Origin: Bryobacterales bacterium
GTDB lineage: Bacteria > Acidobacteriota > Terriglobia > Bryobacterales > Bryobacteraceae
Direction: 5' to 3'
Length of the DNA stretch: 64,000 bases
NCBI GenBank assembly: GCA_003167255.1
Contig: PMTR01000148.1
Coordinates: 1 to 64,000 of the forward strand
Below, in pieces: positions 41,908-51,166 of this stretch. The notes under the pieces are model-generated. The model was given only the letters and a program-made list of their open reading frames with translations, was not told the origin of the DNA and did not search any database. A program made the translations under genes and the position numbers. The first letter of the stretch is position 1. Each line of letters opens with the position of its first letter.

Positions 41908-43050
41908 GTGGATTTCGAGTACACTCCGGAACAGATCCAATTACGTAAAGCGGTGCGCGAATTCGCCGAAGCCGAAATCGGCCCGCACGTCATGGAATGG
42001 GATGAGGCGCAGCAATTTCCGCACGAAGTGGTTCGGAAGCTGGGCCGGCTGGGCTACATGGGGGCCGTTTTCCCGGAGGAGCTGGGCGGCGCCGGGCTGG
42101 GCTACATCGATTACTCCATCATTATTGAAGAGCTGTCGCGCGTGGATGGCTCGGTGGGCATCATTCTTGCGGCGCACACCTCCCTCTGCACCAACCACAT
42201 ATATAAGATGGGCAGCGAAGAGCAGCGCCAGCGCTATGTGCCGAAGCTGGCTTCGGGGGAGTGGCTGGGCTGCTGGTCGCTGACCGAACCGGAAGCCGGC
42301 TCGGACGCGGCGGGCACGCGCACGCACGCGGACCTGGACGGCGACGCCTGGGTGCTGGACGGCGCCAAGACCTTCACCACCAACGCGCACTACGCCGATG
42401 TTTGCGTGGCCATGGCCGTCACCGACCGCGCCGCGGCCCAGCACGGCATCTCCGCTTTTATCGTGGACAAAGGCACGGCGGGCTTCCGTCTGGGCAAGAA
42501 GGAAAACAAGCTGGGGCTGCGTGCCAGCGCCACCGGCGAAGTGATTTTCGAGAGTTGCCGCCTGGCGCCGGAGCAACTCCTGGGTAAGAAGAACAATGGC
42601 TTTGTCGACAGCCTGAAGGTGCTGGACGGCGGCCGCATTTCGATTGCCGCGCTTTCCATCGGCATGGCGCAGGGCGCGTACGACGCCGCGCTCCGCTATT
42701 CCAAGCTGCGCAAGCAGTTCTCGCGGCCCATCTCGGAGTTTCAGGCCATCCAGCACAAGCTGGTGGATATGGCCGTCGATCTGGATGCCGCGCGCCTGCT
42801 GAATTACCGCGCTGCCTGGATGCTCGACCGCGGCCAGCGCGTGACGCGCGAATCCGCCATGGCCAAGCTGTTCGCTTCCGAAGCGGCGGTGCGCATCGCC
42901 GGCGAGGCCGTGCAAATCCACGGCGGCTACGGATTCATCAAGGACTACCCGGTGGAGAAGTTTTATCGCGACGTGAAGCTGTGCACCATCGGGGAAGGCA
43001 CCAGCGAGATTCAGCGTCTGGTGATCGCACGGCAACTTCTGAAAAGCTGA
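41908..43050 (+). CDS. acyl-CoA dehydrogenase (short-chain type)
   Basis: A 380-residue FAD enzyme with GTG start. [15 protein letters not shown] and [15 protein letters not shown] are family signatures. The catalytic base is probably E363 in [11 protein letters not shown], the position used by short-chain and butyryl-CoA dehydrogenases. It introduces the 2,3-double bond in acyl-CoA. The next gene handles methylmalonyl-CoA, so branched or odd-chain substrates are plausible. Confidence 0.92.
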   Translation: MDFEYTPEQIQLRKAVREFAEAEIGPHVMEWDEAQQFPHEVVRKLGRLGYMGAVFPEELGGAGLGYIDYSIIIEELSRVDGSVGIILAAHTSLCTNHIYKMGSEEQRQRYVPKLASGEWLGCWSLTEPEAGSDAAGTRTHADLDGDAWVLDGAKTFTTNAHYADVCVAMAVTDRAAAQHGISAFIVDKGTAGFRLGKKENKLGLRASATGEVIFESCRLAPEQLLGKKNNGFVDSLKVLDGGRISIAALSIGMAQGAYDAALRYSKLRKQFSRPISEFQAIQHKLVDMAVDLDAARLLNYRAAWMLDRGQRVTRESAMAKLFASEAAVRIAGEAVQIHGGYGFIKDYPVEKFYRDVKLCTIGEGTSEIQRLVIARQLLKS

Positions 43051-43055
43051 ATAGC

Positions 43056-43124
43056 AAGGGCTTCGCCCTTGAAATCCCTGCGGGATTTAGAAGTCGGAAG
43101 TCAGAAGTCAGAAGTCAGAAGAGA
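43056..43124. repeat. two perfect hairpins followed by GAAGTCA heptamer repeats
   Basis: AAGGGC-TTC-GCCCTT (43056-43070) and AAATCCC-TGC-GGGATTT (43072-43088) are perfect short stems. They are followed by about four tandem copies of GAAGTCA (43090-43120), one imperfect. They separate the dehydrogenase from the fusion gene. Confidence 0.8.
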
Positions 43125-43151
43125 AGACAGAAGCGCAACGACAGAAGCCGA

Positions 43152-44342
43152 ATGAACTCTCTCGCCCGTAAGATTCGCGAAGGCGACGCGCGCGCGCTGG
43201 CACGCGCGGCTACCGGAATTGAAAATCGGGACCCGCAGGCGCTCGAAACGCTGCGGGAACTGGAGGAATTCGGGGGGCACGCGCGAATCGTTGGGATCAC
43301 TGGGCCGCCCGGCGCGGGCAAGAGCACGCTGGTGGACGCGCTGGCGACCGCTCTGCGCAGCCAGGGGAAGACCGTGGCCATCCTGGCGATCGACCCCACC
43401 AGCCGCATCACCGGCGGCGCGATCTTAGGCGACCGCATCCGCATGCAGCAGCACCACGCCGATCCGGGCATATTCATTCGTTCCATGGCAACGCGCGGCT
43501 CGGTGGGCGGACTGGCGCGCGCCACCGCCGATCTGGTGCGGCTCATGGATTGCGCCGGCAAGGATTTCGTCATTATCGAAACCGTGGGCGTGGGCCAGGA
43601 CGAAGTCGAAATCGCCGGCCTGGCGCAAGTGACGGTGGTGGTGCTGGTGCCGGGCATGGGCGACGACGTCCAAGCCATCAAGGCGGGGATCATGGAGATT
43701 GCGGACGTCTTCGCCATCAACAAGTCCGATCAGCCGGGCGCCGGCCGCGTGGAGCAAGAACTGCATGCCATGCTCAGCCTCACTGAAGGGCGGCATCCGG
43801 CCATCGTGCAGACCGTCGCCACGGAAGGGAAGGGAATCGCGGAGTTGCTGGAAGCTTGTAGCGCCGGCGATCTTGCTGCCGGCGGTCGGCCGAAGAAGCT
43901 CGCCGGCGACAAGATGGCCGGCGCCACTAGCGACAAGATCGCCGGCGCCGCCATCGACCACCTGGGTATCGCCGTGAAGAGCCTGGAGCAGGCGGTGGCA
44001 TTTTATGAATCGATCGGGCTCGCGGTGGGACATCGCGAAACCGTTGCGGCGGAAAAAGTGCATGTCGCCATGCTGCCGGCGGGCGATTCGCGCATCGAGC
44101 TGCTGGAGCCTTCGGAGGCGGATTCGCCCATTGGAAAATTTCTCGAAAAGCGCGGGCCCGGCCTGCACCACATGGCTTTGCGCGTCCCGGATCTGAATGC
44201 GGCGGTGGAGCGCCTGCGGGCATCCGGCGCGCGCCTGCTGAATGAGCCGCGCCGCGGCACCGGGGGCCATCTTTACGTCTTCGTGCATCCCGCATCGGCC
44301 GGCGGCGTGCTATTGGAATTGATTCAGGAGAGTGCCAGTTGA
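43152..44342 (+). CDS. MeaB/ArgK GTPase fused to methylmalonyl-CoA epimerase
   Basis: A 396-residue fusion. Residues 1-235 form the MeaB G domain (Walker [11 protein letters not shown] at 51-60, [29 protein letters not shown]). MeaB protects and loads the B12-dependent mutase. Residues 268-396 are a complete epimerase of the glyoxalase fold ([37 protein letters not shown]) that interconverts the R and S forms of methylmalonyl-CoA. The C-terminal helical dimerisation arm normal in MeaB is missing. In its place residues 236-267 are encoded by three copies of a mobile repeat. Two steps of one pathway have thus been joined. ATG 43152 gives the MeaB start; the frame opens further upstream. Confidence 0.92.
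   Translation: MNSLARKIREGDARALARAATGIENRDPQALETLRELEEFGGHARIVGITGPPGAGKSTLVDALATALRSQGKTVAILAIDPTSRITGGAILGDRIRMQQHHADPGIFIRSMATRGSVGGLARATADLVRLMDCAGKDFVIIETVGVGQDEVEIAGLAQVTVVVLVPGMGDDVQAIKAGIMEIADVFAINKSDQPGAGRVEQELHAMLSLTEGRHPAIVQTVATEGKGIAELLEACSAGDLAAGGRPKKLAGDKMAGATSDKIAGAAIDHLGIAVKSLEQAVAFYESIGLAVGHRETVAAEKVHVAMLPAGDSRIELLEPSEADSPIGKFLEKRGPGLHHMALRVPDLNAAVERLRASGARLLNEPRRGTGGHLYVFVHPASAGGVLLELIQESAS
43858..43952. repeat. three diverged GGCACCGGCGGCAAGACC-family repeats forming a protein linker
   Basis: 43858-43887 matches the reverse complement of the 15919 repeat with about three changes in its first 26 bases. 43901-43928 and 43929-43952 match it in direct orientation. All are read in frame as a Gly/Ala/Lys/Asp-rich linker. 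Confidence 0.75.
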
Positions 44343-45199
44343 AAACGGAAATCGGAATTATTGGAGGCAGCGGGCTATACTCCATGCCAGGCTTTGAAGC
44401 CATCGAGGAGGTCAATACCCAGACGCCCTTCGGCAGCCCGTCGGACAACTACGTCCTGGGGACGCTGGCGGGGCGGCAGGTCGCGTTTCTGGCGCGCCAC
44501 GGCCGCGGCCACCGCATCTCGCCTTCGGAGCTGAATTTCCGGGCGAACATTTACGGCATGAAATCGCTGGGTGTGGAACGCATCATTTCTCTCAGCGCGG
44601 TCGGTTCGCTCAAGGAAGAACACCGGCCGCTCGATTTCGTCATCCCCGACCAGTTCTTCGACCGCACACGGACCCGCGTATCGACCTTCTTCGGTGAGGG
44701 CCTGGTGGCCCACATCAGTTTCGCCGACCCCATCTGCCCCGAATTGGCGCAGGTGGTGACCGGCGCGTGCGGCGCCGTGGGCGTCAATGCGCACAAGGGC
44801 GGAACGTATCTCTGCATGGAGGGCCCGGCCTTTTCCACCAAAGCCGAATCCAACGTCTATCGAAGCTGGGGCATGGACGTGATCGGCATGACCAACCTGC
44901 AGGAAGCCAAGCTGGCGCGCGAAGCGGAGATCTGTTATGTCACCGTGGCCATGGTGACCGATTACGATTGCTGGCACGCCGATCACGGCGCGGTCACCGT
45001 CACCGACATCGTCGCCACTCTGGTAAAGAACGCAGAGAATGCGAGCAAAGTAGTGGCCGCGGCGGTGGCCGCCATGCCCGCCGGGCGCGCGTGCAAGTGC
45101 GGATCTGCGTTGGCCCACGCGATTCTGACGGACCGCGCTCACGTGCCGGAAGCGACGCGCACCAAGCTGGGGATCCTGATTGACAAGTACTTCGTGTAG
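44339..45199 (+). CDS. mtnP: S-methyl-5-prime-thioadenosine phosphorylase
   Basis: A 286-residue nucleoside phosphorylase of the MTAP/PNP-2 family. [14 protein letters not shown] and [19 protein letters not shown] hold the phosphate site, [17 protein letters not shown] the base-binding region. It splits MTA to adenine and methylthioribose-1-phosphate in methionine salvage. GTG 44339 overlaps the previous stop (GTGA), so it is coupled to the fusion gene. Confidence 0.93.
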   Translation: MKTEIGIIGGSGLYSMPGFEAIEEVNTQTPFGSPSDNYVLGTLAGRQVAFLARHGRGHRISPSELNFRANIYGMKSLGVERIISLSAVGSLKEEHRPLDFVIPDQFFDRTRTRVSTFFGEGLVAHISFADPICPELAQVVTGACGAVGVNAHKGGTYLCMEGPAFSTKAESNVYRSWGMDVIGMTNLQEAKLAREAEICYVTVAMVTDYDCWHADHGAVTVTDIVATLVKNAENASKVVAAAVAAMPAGRACKCGSALAHAILTDRAHVPEATRTKLGILIDKYFV

Positions 45200-46367
45200 T
45201 GAGACGGCCGAGGAACTGCTGGCGCGCGCGATTGCCGGGGAAACCCCGGCCGAGTTGCCGCGCGCGTTGTTGGAAGAACCCTGCAACCAGGCGCTGTTTT
45301 CGATTCTGGCGGAAGGACTGGCGGACCGCTTCGAACCCGCTCTATGCGACGTTTACGCGCAATTGTTCTCGCAGGCCATCGCGGCCGTGGTGGATGGCGC
45401 CGACGCCGCCGCGTTGGTTGCCCGCTATCGCCGCGTGCGACGCGTTCGTCGCGTCACGGGGGAGCCAGCGCGCATTTTTGTGCTGTCGCGCGTCACGCTG
45501 GGCGCCGATGTGGCCGTGACCAGCGTGCTGCTCGACGCCGCCAAACGCCGTTTCCCCAAAGCCGAAATCCTGTTTGTGGGCCCGCCAAAGAATTACCAAT
45601 TGTTTGAGGCCGACCCGCGCATTCGCCACGCGGCCGTGGCTTACCGCCGCGGCAGCCTGCGCGATCGCCTGGCCGTCCGGCAGGACCTCACCGCGATGCT
45701 CGACGCGCCCGATTCGCTGACGATGGATTCCGATTCGCGACTCACGCAGTTGGGATTGCTCCCGATTTGTCCCGAGCACCGTTACCACCTCTTTGAGAGC
45801 CGCGCTTATGGCGGCTCGACGGACCGGCCGCTTCCGGAACTGGCGGCGGCGTGGGCCGAAGAAACGCTGGGCGTCGCCGGCGCGAAGCCCTTCGTGGCGC
45901 TGGGCGCGGCGCCCGGGCACACCGCGGCGATTGCCGTGAGCTTGGGGGTGGGCGAGAATCCGGCCAAGCGCCTGCCCGATCCGTTCGAAGAAAGTCTGCT
46001 CGGTCTGCTCGGCGAGCGTGGCGCGACCATCTGCATCGACAAAGGCGCGGGCGGGGAAGAGGCCGCGCACGTGGAACGGGCTGTCGAGCGCTCCCGAGTG
46101 CGTGCCACGTTCTGGAACGGCTCCTTCGCGGGCTTCGCCGCCATCATCGCGGCCAGCCGCTTGTACATCGGCTACGATTCCGCCGGCCAGCACGTGGCTG
46201 CCGCCGCGGGAGTCCCTCTAGTCAGCATCTTTGCCGGCTTCCCTGTCCCGCGGATGTTCGATCGCTGGCGGCCGCGGGCGAACGGCGGCGCAGTCATCCG
46301 CATCGACCGGCCGGATGTGGCCGAGGCTCTGAAGAGAGTGCGCCAGGCGCTGGCAGCCTTGCAGTAA
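45180..46367 (+). CDS. heptosyltransferase-like (GT9) glycosyltransferase
   Basis: A 395-residue protein. An N-terminal helical extension (about 80 residues) precedes a GT-B fold resembling ADP-heptose:LPS heptosyltransferases ([49 protein letters not shown]). Start TTG 45180 overlaps mtnP by 20 bases. No in-frame ATG precedes the conserved part. It probably adds a sugar to a surface glycan; donor and acceptor unknown. Confidence 0.75.
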   Translation: MTSTSCSETAEELLARAIAGETPAELPRALLEEPCNQALFSILAEGLADRFEPALCDVYAQLFSQAIAAVVDGADAAALVARYRRVRRVRRVTGEPARIFVLSRVTLGADVAVTSVLLDAAKRRFPKAEILFVGPPKNYQLFEADPRIRHAAVAYRRGSLRDRLAVRQDLTAMLDAPDSLTMDSDSRLTQLGLLPICPEHRYHLFESRAYGGSTDRPLPELAAAWAEETLGVAGAKPFVALGAAPGHTAAIAVSLGVGENPAKRLPDPFEESLLGLLGERGATICIDKGAGGEEAAHVERAVERSRVRATFWNGSFAGFAAIIAASRLYIGYDSAGQHVAAAAGVPLVSIFAGFPVPRMFDRWRPRANGGAVIRIDRPDVAEALKRVRQALAALQ

Positions 46368-46377
46368 ACTGGGCACG

Positions 46378-47094
46378 ATGGCGGACTTGGAACAGGCACG
46401 CGCATGGATCGCTGCGGCCACGTCGCTGGCTGTATTGACCGGCGCGGGCATTTCGGCCGAGAGCGGCATCCCCACCTTTCGCGGCGCCGGCGGCCTTTGG
46501 AAGAACTACAAGCCCGAAGATCTCGCTACGCCCGAAGCTTTCGCCAAAGACCCGCGCCTGGTCTGGGAATGGTACAACTGGCGGCGCGAGCTCATCGCCA
46601 AGGCCGCGCCCAATGCCGCTCATCGTGCGCTGGTCGAGCTCGAAAAGCACAAGCCCCGCTTCACCCTCATCACGCAAAACGTGGACGGCCTTCACGACCG
46701 CGCCGGCAGCGGCAAGATCCTCAAGCTGCACGGCGATATCTGGCGGATGCGCTGCACTGCCTGCGGCGCCAACTGGCCCGACCGCCGCGCGCCGCTGCCC
46801 AAGCTGCCGCCGCATTGCGCCTGCGGCGGCCTGGCGCGTCCCGGCGTGGTCTGGTTCGGCGAGCCGCTACCGGACGGCATGATGAAAGAGGCCGAGCACG
46901 CCGCCGCGTCGGCGCAAGTCGCGCTGGTGATCGGCACCTCCGCCGTGGTCCATCCCGCCGCCAGTTTGATTCCCTACGCCCGGCACGCGGGGGCGAAGGT
47001 AATCGAGATCAATATAGAGGAGACGGCGGCCTCCGCACAGGTCGATTGCGCGTTGTGCGGACCGGCGGGCGAATTGCTGCCGCTGCTGCTGTAG
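46378..47094 (+). CDS. cobB: sirtuin NAD-dependent deacylase (CobB-like)
   Basis: A 238-residue Sir2 enzyme. GAGISAESGIPTFRG and TQNVDGLH bind NAD. H118 is the catalytic base. C126, C129, C147 and C149 form the zinc site. Y66 and R69 (YNWR) match the Tyr-x-x-Arg signature that lets SIRT5/CobB-type enzymes remove succinyl or malonyl groups. It follows genes of acyl-CoA and methylmalonyl-CoA metabolism, which makes desuccinylation plausible. Confidence 0.92.
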   Translation: MADLEQARAWIAAATSLAVLTGAGISAESGIPTFRGAGGLWKNYKPEDLATPEAFAKDPRLVWEWYNWRRELIAKAAPNAAHRALVELEKHKPRFTLITQNVDGLHDRAGSGKILKLHGDIWRMRCTACGANWPDRRAPLPKLPPHCACGGLARPGVVWFGEPLPDGMMKEAEHAAASAQVALVIGTSAVVHPAASLIPYARHAGAKVIEINIEETAASAQVDCALCGPAGELLPLLL

Positions 47095-47117
47095 CGATGT
47101 GTCGTGCCTTGCGGGAG

Positions 47118-47522
47118 TTACTCGATGAGGGATGTTCCCTGGTGGCCTGCGGCGAGCGCCCGATCCATGGTTGCGAGTGAACCCCCGTGTTTGCCTGCCA
47201 GCAGAACAAGGTAAGCATCAGTCACCTGGCGATGCCCAATGATTCCAGCGGTTGGCATGTCGAGATAAGAAGCGTCGTCCGGCCAGAATTCGTGCCGGGG
47301 CAGCATGGATATGGATTCCAGCAACAGCTTTGCGGATTCCGCTGTGGCGTCCACGCCGGCGCGCAGGTGGAAACGCACAAGGGCGCCTTGGGTCATTGGG
47401 CATGTGGCAAACCGGCGCCCCTTGCGAAACCAGGCAGCGGCGCGCGCATTCAGACTGTGTTCGGGCGTCGCCAGTGCAATCAGGACGTTGGAATCCAGCA
47501 GGTAGACCTTACTCTTCGTCAT
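47118..47522 (-). CDS. PIN-domain toxin (VapC-like), pair 1
   Basis: A 134-residue PIN nuclease. The acidic residues are D10 (LLDSNVLIALA), the central Glu/Asp region and D101 (QVTDAYLVLLA), typical of VapC toxins that cut RNA. Its start overlaps the antitoxin gene by 14 bases. Confidence 0.88.
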   Translation of the reverse strand: MTKSKVYLLDSNVLIALATPEHSLNARAAAWFRKGRRFATCPMTQGALVRFHLRAGVDATAESAKLLLESISMLPRHEFWPDDASYLDMPTAGIIGHRQVTDAYLVLLAGKHGGSLATMDRALAAGHQGTSLIE

Positions 47523-47739
47523 GAAGAGCCCTGACGTCTTCGGTGGTCACAGGCCGGGCGCAGCGGAAAGTGGGGAAACCGTAATTGCTTATGGTGATGG
47601 AGGCGGACTTCGCGCCTTTCGACGATTGCAGAATCAGGTCGCCAACCACTCGTCCCAGGCTGCGGTTCTGATCCCGTGCTATCGCCTTGGCGAGGTAGTA
47701 GGCCTCATCCGGGATATCCAGGGTCGTTCGCACAATCAC
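47509..47739 (-). CDS. ribbon-helix-helix antitoxin, pair 1
   Basis: A 76-residue protein. VRTTLDIPDEAYYLAKAIA is a ribbon-helix-helix DNA-binding N-terminus, with a C-terminal toxin-binding part (PTFRCARPVTTEDVRAL). The frame extends upstream to 47979; GTG 47739 gives the family start, and GTG 47733 is also possible. The pair likely autoregulates from the 117-base gap shared with pair 2. Confidence 0.8.
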   Translation of the reverse strand: MIVRTTLDIPDEAYYLAKAIARDQNRSLGRVVGDLILQSSKGAKSASITISNYGFPTFRCARPVTTEDVRALHDEE

Positions 47740-47856
47740 ATCATAGCATAGGCGCACAAGCGCTCGTTTTGGCTCCCTCACAGGCTGCCGGAAGTCCCGA
47801 ACGGCAGAAGGCGCATCAAGAAAACATTGCAGCGAAAACTGTGATACTGTGAGCAT

Positions 47857-48093
47857 ATGCGCAATATCACAGTTGCGGTGGACGATGACACTTACAAACG
47901 CGCCCGGATCGCCGCGGCCGAGCGCGATACGTCCATCTCCGCGCTGGTCAAAGCCTACCTGGAGCAACTCGCCTCGCACGAAACCGAAACCGAACGCCTA
48001 AAGCGCCAGGAACGTGAGATCCGGAGCCGAATCGCGGCCTTCACCGCTTCCCAGAGGCTCTCTCGCGAAGACCTGCATAGCCGGTCACAATGA
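47857..48093 (+). CDS. ribbon-helix-helix antitoxin, pair 2
   Basis: A 78-residue protein. MRNITVAVDDDTYKRARIAA forms the ribbon-helix-helix domain, then a charged helix follows (ETETERLKRQEREIRSRIAA). It is coupled to the next gene by ATGA and is divergent from pair 1. Confidence 0.85.
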   Translation: MRNITVAVDDDTYKRARIAAAERDTSISALVKAYLEQLASHETETERLKRQEREIRSRIAAFTASQRLSREDLHSRSQ

Positions 48094-48503
48094 TGCCCCA
48101 CTTTCTCGACACGAACATCCTGCTTTACTCCATCAGCCAAAATCCGGCAGAATCGTTCAAGCGAGATCGGGCACTCGCGCTGTTAGACGATGATTCGGGT
48201 GCATTGTCAATTCAAGTCTTGCAGGAATTCTATGTTCAGGCGACACGAGCCAGCCGTGCCGATGCAGTTCCCCACGAACTCGCTGCCGGCCTGATCGAGG
48301 CTTGGTCGCGATTCCGCATTCAGGACATGACCCTTCCAATCCTCAACATGGCCTTACGAATTCGTAAGATCCACGGGTTTTCATTTTGGGACAGCGCAAT
48401 CGTCGCCGCAGCGCTGGCCCTCGGCTGCGACCGCGTCTACACCGAAGACTTGACCCATGGGCAAGTAGTAGATGGCCTTGCCATTATCGACCCATTCCGC
48501 TGA
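48090..48503 (+). CDS. PIN-domain toxin (VapC-like), pair 2
   Basis: A 137-residue PIN nuclease. D7 (HFLDTNILLYS), the central Glu (QVLQEFYVQA), D100 region (FSFWDSAIVAAAL) and late TEDL give the catalytic set. Its sequence differs from pair 1, so the two modules are not a recent duplication. Confidence 0.9.
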   Translation: MMPHFLDTNILLYSISQNPAESFKRDRALALLDDDSGALSIQVLQEFYVQATRASRADAVPHELAAGLIEAWSRFRIQDMTLPILNMALRIRKIHGFSFWDSAIVAAALALGCDRVYTEDLTHGQVVDGLAIIDPFR

Positions 48504-48571
48504 CCGTTGCCCGGTTTCCCGAAAGATAGCCGCCGGCGACGGTTGGGCCCAGTGGAAGCCGCTCGAAGAGC

Positions 48572-48605
48572 TGGCTCCCCACACTGGACACGTTTCGAAC
48601 TTTTG
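48572..48605. repeat. TGGACACGTTTCGAACTTT boundary repeat, copy 1
   Basis: The stretch TGGCTCCCC, four variable bases, then TGGACACGTTTCGAACTTT occurs here and at 54026-54057 in the same orientation. It may be the end of a lost insertion sequence. The copies bracket the remnant-rich zone in between. Confidence 0.65.
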
Positions 48606-48677
48606 TAGCGTAAATTCCCCTATGCTCGCTGGCGCCTAGATCAGGTGAGTCCAATTGGCCTTAGCAAACCATGGATC

Positions 48678-48833
48678 TCGTCGCGCCGCGATCAGTTCCG
48701 CAAGCTGCATGAGAGCGGATGTTTCGTCATCCCGAATCCCTGGGACCCCGGCTCGGCGCGGTATCTTCGTCATCTCGGCTTCCGGGCCCTCGCGACCACA
48801 AGCTCCGGTCTCGCCTTCTCGCAGGGGCTGCCG
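48678..48833 (+). pseudogene. N-terminal fragment of an isocitrate lyase/PEP mutase-family gene
   Basis: The frame reads SRRDQFRKLHESGCFVIPNP and GSARYLRHLGFRALATTSSG, then FSQGLP. This is the conserved start of PEP mutase-like carboxyvinyl enzymes (family about 250-280 residues). After this the similarity ends, so at least four-fifths of the gene is missing. It is a remnant. Confidence 0.7.
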
Positions 48834-49127
48834 TCTTTTCGGTTCGTACGCCAGCGGAACGGCCACAGAAACAGTGTGACCGCTGATTTCGCGTTCTCCG
48901 TGGGCGGGGTGACAGTCGGGGCAGTGGGCCGGTGCATGTGGAGCGCCCAAGGTCGACGCCAGGATGGCCTCGCAAGATATCCCCAATTATTTGATCCGGG
49001 CGACCATCGCCCCGGGCAGGTTTGGGAATCGCTTGCGGCCAGAAGCCGGCGGGAAGCGCTGGGTTTTCGAACATGATGTTCGTTGCGTTGTCAGCCACGT
49101 CGTCTCCGGGAGGACCTGTCTCAAAGG

Positions 49128-49247
49128 AAGTATACTTACACCTGGGTCAATGAATTCGGCGAACGCAAGCAGACCAACGAGATCAACTACAATCCGAATG
49201 GCATCCTCAAGGGTAACTGGACGCTGCAAGTCAACGTCCGGAATTGA
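49128..49247 (+). pseudogene. C-terminal fragment of a paralogue of the next gene
   Basis: In the frame ending at TGA 49245-49247 the fragment reads KYTYTWVNEFGERKQTNEIN then NPNGILKGNW. It aligns with the last 40 residues of the downstream protein (YAYTWVDEQGQHYQTNDFND, NPNGRLKGAW). No start or N-terminal part is found. It is the tail of a tandem duplicate whose body was deleted. Confidence 0.7.
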
Positions 49248-49341
49248 GCGGGTTGGGGGCTGGCGCTGGCCGGGAAGGACTGGCGCGATGTCCCGACGGC
49301 TGCCGGTTCGAAACCGCACACATACTTCGAAGAGGCTTCAC

Positions 49342-50532
49342 ATGGGAACTGCGACGAGGGCAATCTCGGGCTGGTGCATTCTGGCGGGTATCGTCCTGTC
49401 GGGTTTGGGAATGGCCCACGGCCAACAGCCGGCCTCGGCACCGACGACCACCCGGCAGGCCGGCATCATGGACCCGGTTCTTCAGATGCAGGCGTTTTCG
49501 TTGCGGGTTCCCGCGGACTGGATATTTGAAGGCGCACTGGTGCCGGGATCGCCATGCGCTGCAATGCCGGGCGCCGTGTTTCGCGCGGTGAGCCCGGATG
49601 GAATCACCGGGATCAAGATGTTGCCGGAGTTCGACTGGTCCTGGAGCGTTCCCCCGACTGCTTCACCTAAAAAGCCCGTCGCGGAGTGCCTCCGGTTCGA
49701 TAGGGAACTGCCCGCGGCCGAGTTCGTGAAAGATATGGCCGGCGTGCTCCAGGTGGAGTTCGTCAGGGAGGAGCCTGTGCCGGCGGCGATGGCGGCCGCA
49801 TTCCAGGAGAAGATGAAGAAGCAGAATGAGAGTTTCGCCGCTCAGACGCCAGCGGGGAAGCCGGTGTTCAGGATAACCAGGCATGAGACGTCAATCGCAC
49901 TGGTGCACTACAGCATCAATACCATTCCCGTGGAGGAATGGTTAACCGCGACGCTGTGGTGTTTGGATGCGCCGTTCGGCATCGGCAAAGGTGTGCAGCA
50001 CCGTCATACGTGTACGGCAAGCGTGCTGCGCTCGCGGGCTCGCCCGGGCGAACTCGAGGCATCGAAGGAACAGTTCCAGTCCGTCTCAGAATCCATGCTT
50101 GTCGATGAGCAATGGATGAAAAAGTGGACGGAGAGAAATGCTTCGCGAGACGGCGTGGGAGGTTACACCGGTCGTTGGGGGGATTACATTCTGCCGTCAC
50201 GAGAGCAACGGGCCCAGGACGCCCTGGCCTCGGCTTTGCACACGAGGCAGTATGAGGAGTTTATGGGCGGCACGCGGCGCTCCACCGATCTTGTGATGGC
50301 CCGTCCTCAAGAAACCACCGAGGCCCGGCGAAATACGGGGGACTGGACCGATTATGTGTTCGATCTGCTGAAGCGCCCCGATCCGAACATCGGCAGTATC
50401 ATCGCGGTTCCCCTCCAATACGCTTACACATGGGTCGATGAACAGGGCCAGCACTATCAGACCAACGACTTTAATGACAATCCGAATGGCCGGCTCAAAG
50501 GCGCCTGGACGCGGCAACGGAATGACCGCTAA
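49342..50532 (+). CDS. secreted protein of unknown function
   Basis: A 396-residue exported protein. The signal peptide ends near GMAHGQQ. The body is mixed alpha/beta with motifs LRVPADWIFEGALVPGSPCA and a repeated tail motif YTWVDEQGQHYQTNDFNDNP. No family is recognised. ATG 49342 is chosen because the longer open frame runs through the duplicate's remnant in another frame. The relic upstream shows that this was once a tandem pair. Confidence 0.7.
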   Translation: MGTATRAISGWCILAGIVLSGLGMAHGQQPASAPTTTRQAGIMDPVLQMQAFSLRVPADWIFEGALVPGSPCAAMPGAVFRAVSPDGITGIKMLPEFDWSWSVPPTASPKKPVAECLRFDRELPAAEFVKDMAGVLQVEFVREEPVPAAMAAAFQEKMKKQNESFAAQTPAGKPVFRITRHETSIALVHYSINTIPVEEWLTATLWCLDAPFGIGKGVQHRHTCTASVLRSRARPGELEASKEQFQSVSESMLVDEQWMKKWTERNASRDGVGGYTGRWGDYILPSREQRAQDALASALHTRQYEEFMGGTRRSTDLVMARPQETTEARRNTGDWTDYVFDLLKRPDPNIGSIIAVPLQYAYTWVDEQGQHYQTNDFNDNPNGRLKGAWTRQRNDR

Positions 50533-51166
50533 TCCCCGCAGACCGGCGCTCGCACCTGCGAGACGAGTTTGCGTTCGATAGCGCCCTTCCGCTGCCACCC
50601 TGATCGCGAGCGGCGGGCGTTTGAGCCGGCCAGTACCCGCATCTTGGCTCAGCTAGCCCCTCTTTTTGGCTGTTCGGAAAAACGTCGAATCCGGTTATCG
50701 CCGTCACGCGGCGGTTCCGCTGGATAAGGCGGATTTCACGCTGGAAGCAATGCGGCCAGGCGGGTAACTTGCGCGGCTTGACAGCCGGCGGTCTATCGAG
50801 TTCCGACTTAGTTAGGGTTTATCGAACTACCCCAGACGGCAACGCCGTCGAACTCCCGGCCAATGGTCAGTTTACGATAAGCCTGTTCCTGCCGGAACCC
50901 GTTACTTCTACGTTTCGGCGGTGCTCCGTTAGCGAGTATAACGCGACTTACCATGGGCCGGTTTGTGCTCTCAACGGAGTGTCGGCTGGCGGAGGGGCAA
51001 CGGCTAAAACTGCAACTGATTTCAAAAAGGGAAGATAGCGTTGGACGGCTCCAATCACCGCAGGACGCGCCTGGCCGCGGGCCGTTGACTTAACCGCCAG
51101 TCTGATCGGATCTAGTTGCGGGAATGGGAGCGGTTAACCAGCAAAGGCGAGAATCGCCATAGGGCG
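50533..51166. other. gene-free stretch with a possible degraded gene tail
   Basis: No intact gene is seen. Between 50769 and 50932 a frame reads SSDLVRVYRTTPDGNAVELP and then FTISLFLP. After a shift near 50894 it continues GTRYFYVSAVLR and stops. This looks like the end of a broken beta-rich exoprotein gene, but the family is unclear. Confidence 0.35.

Noticed and set aside
43090-43120. GAAGTCA heptamers as an iteron-type origin
   Set aside because: Only about four short copies beside REP-like hairpins, with no replication gene; more likely simple-sequence expansion.
48834-49127. continuation of the PEP mutase-like gene after 48833
   Set aside because: No frame on either strand resumes family similarity, so only the N-terminal stump is reported.
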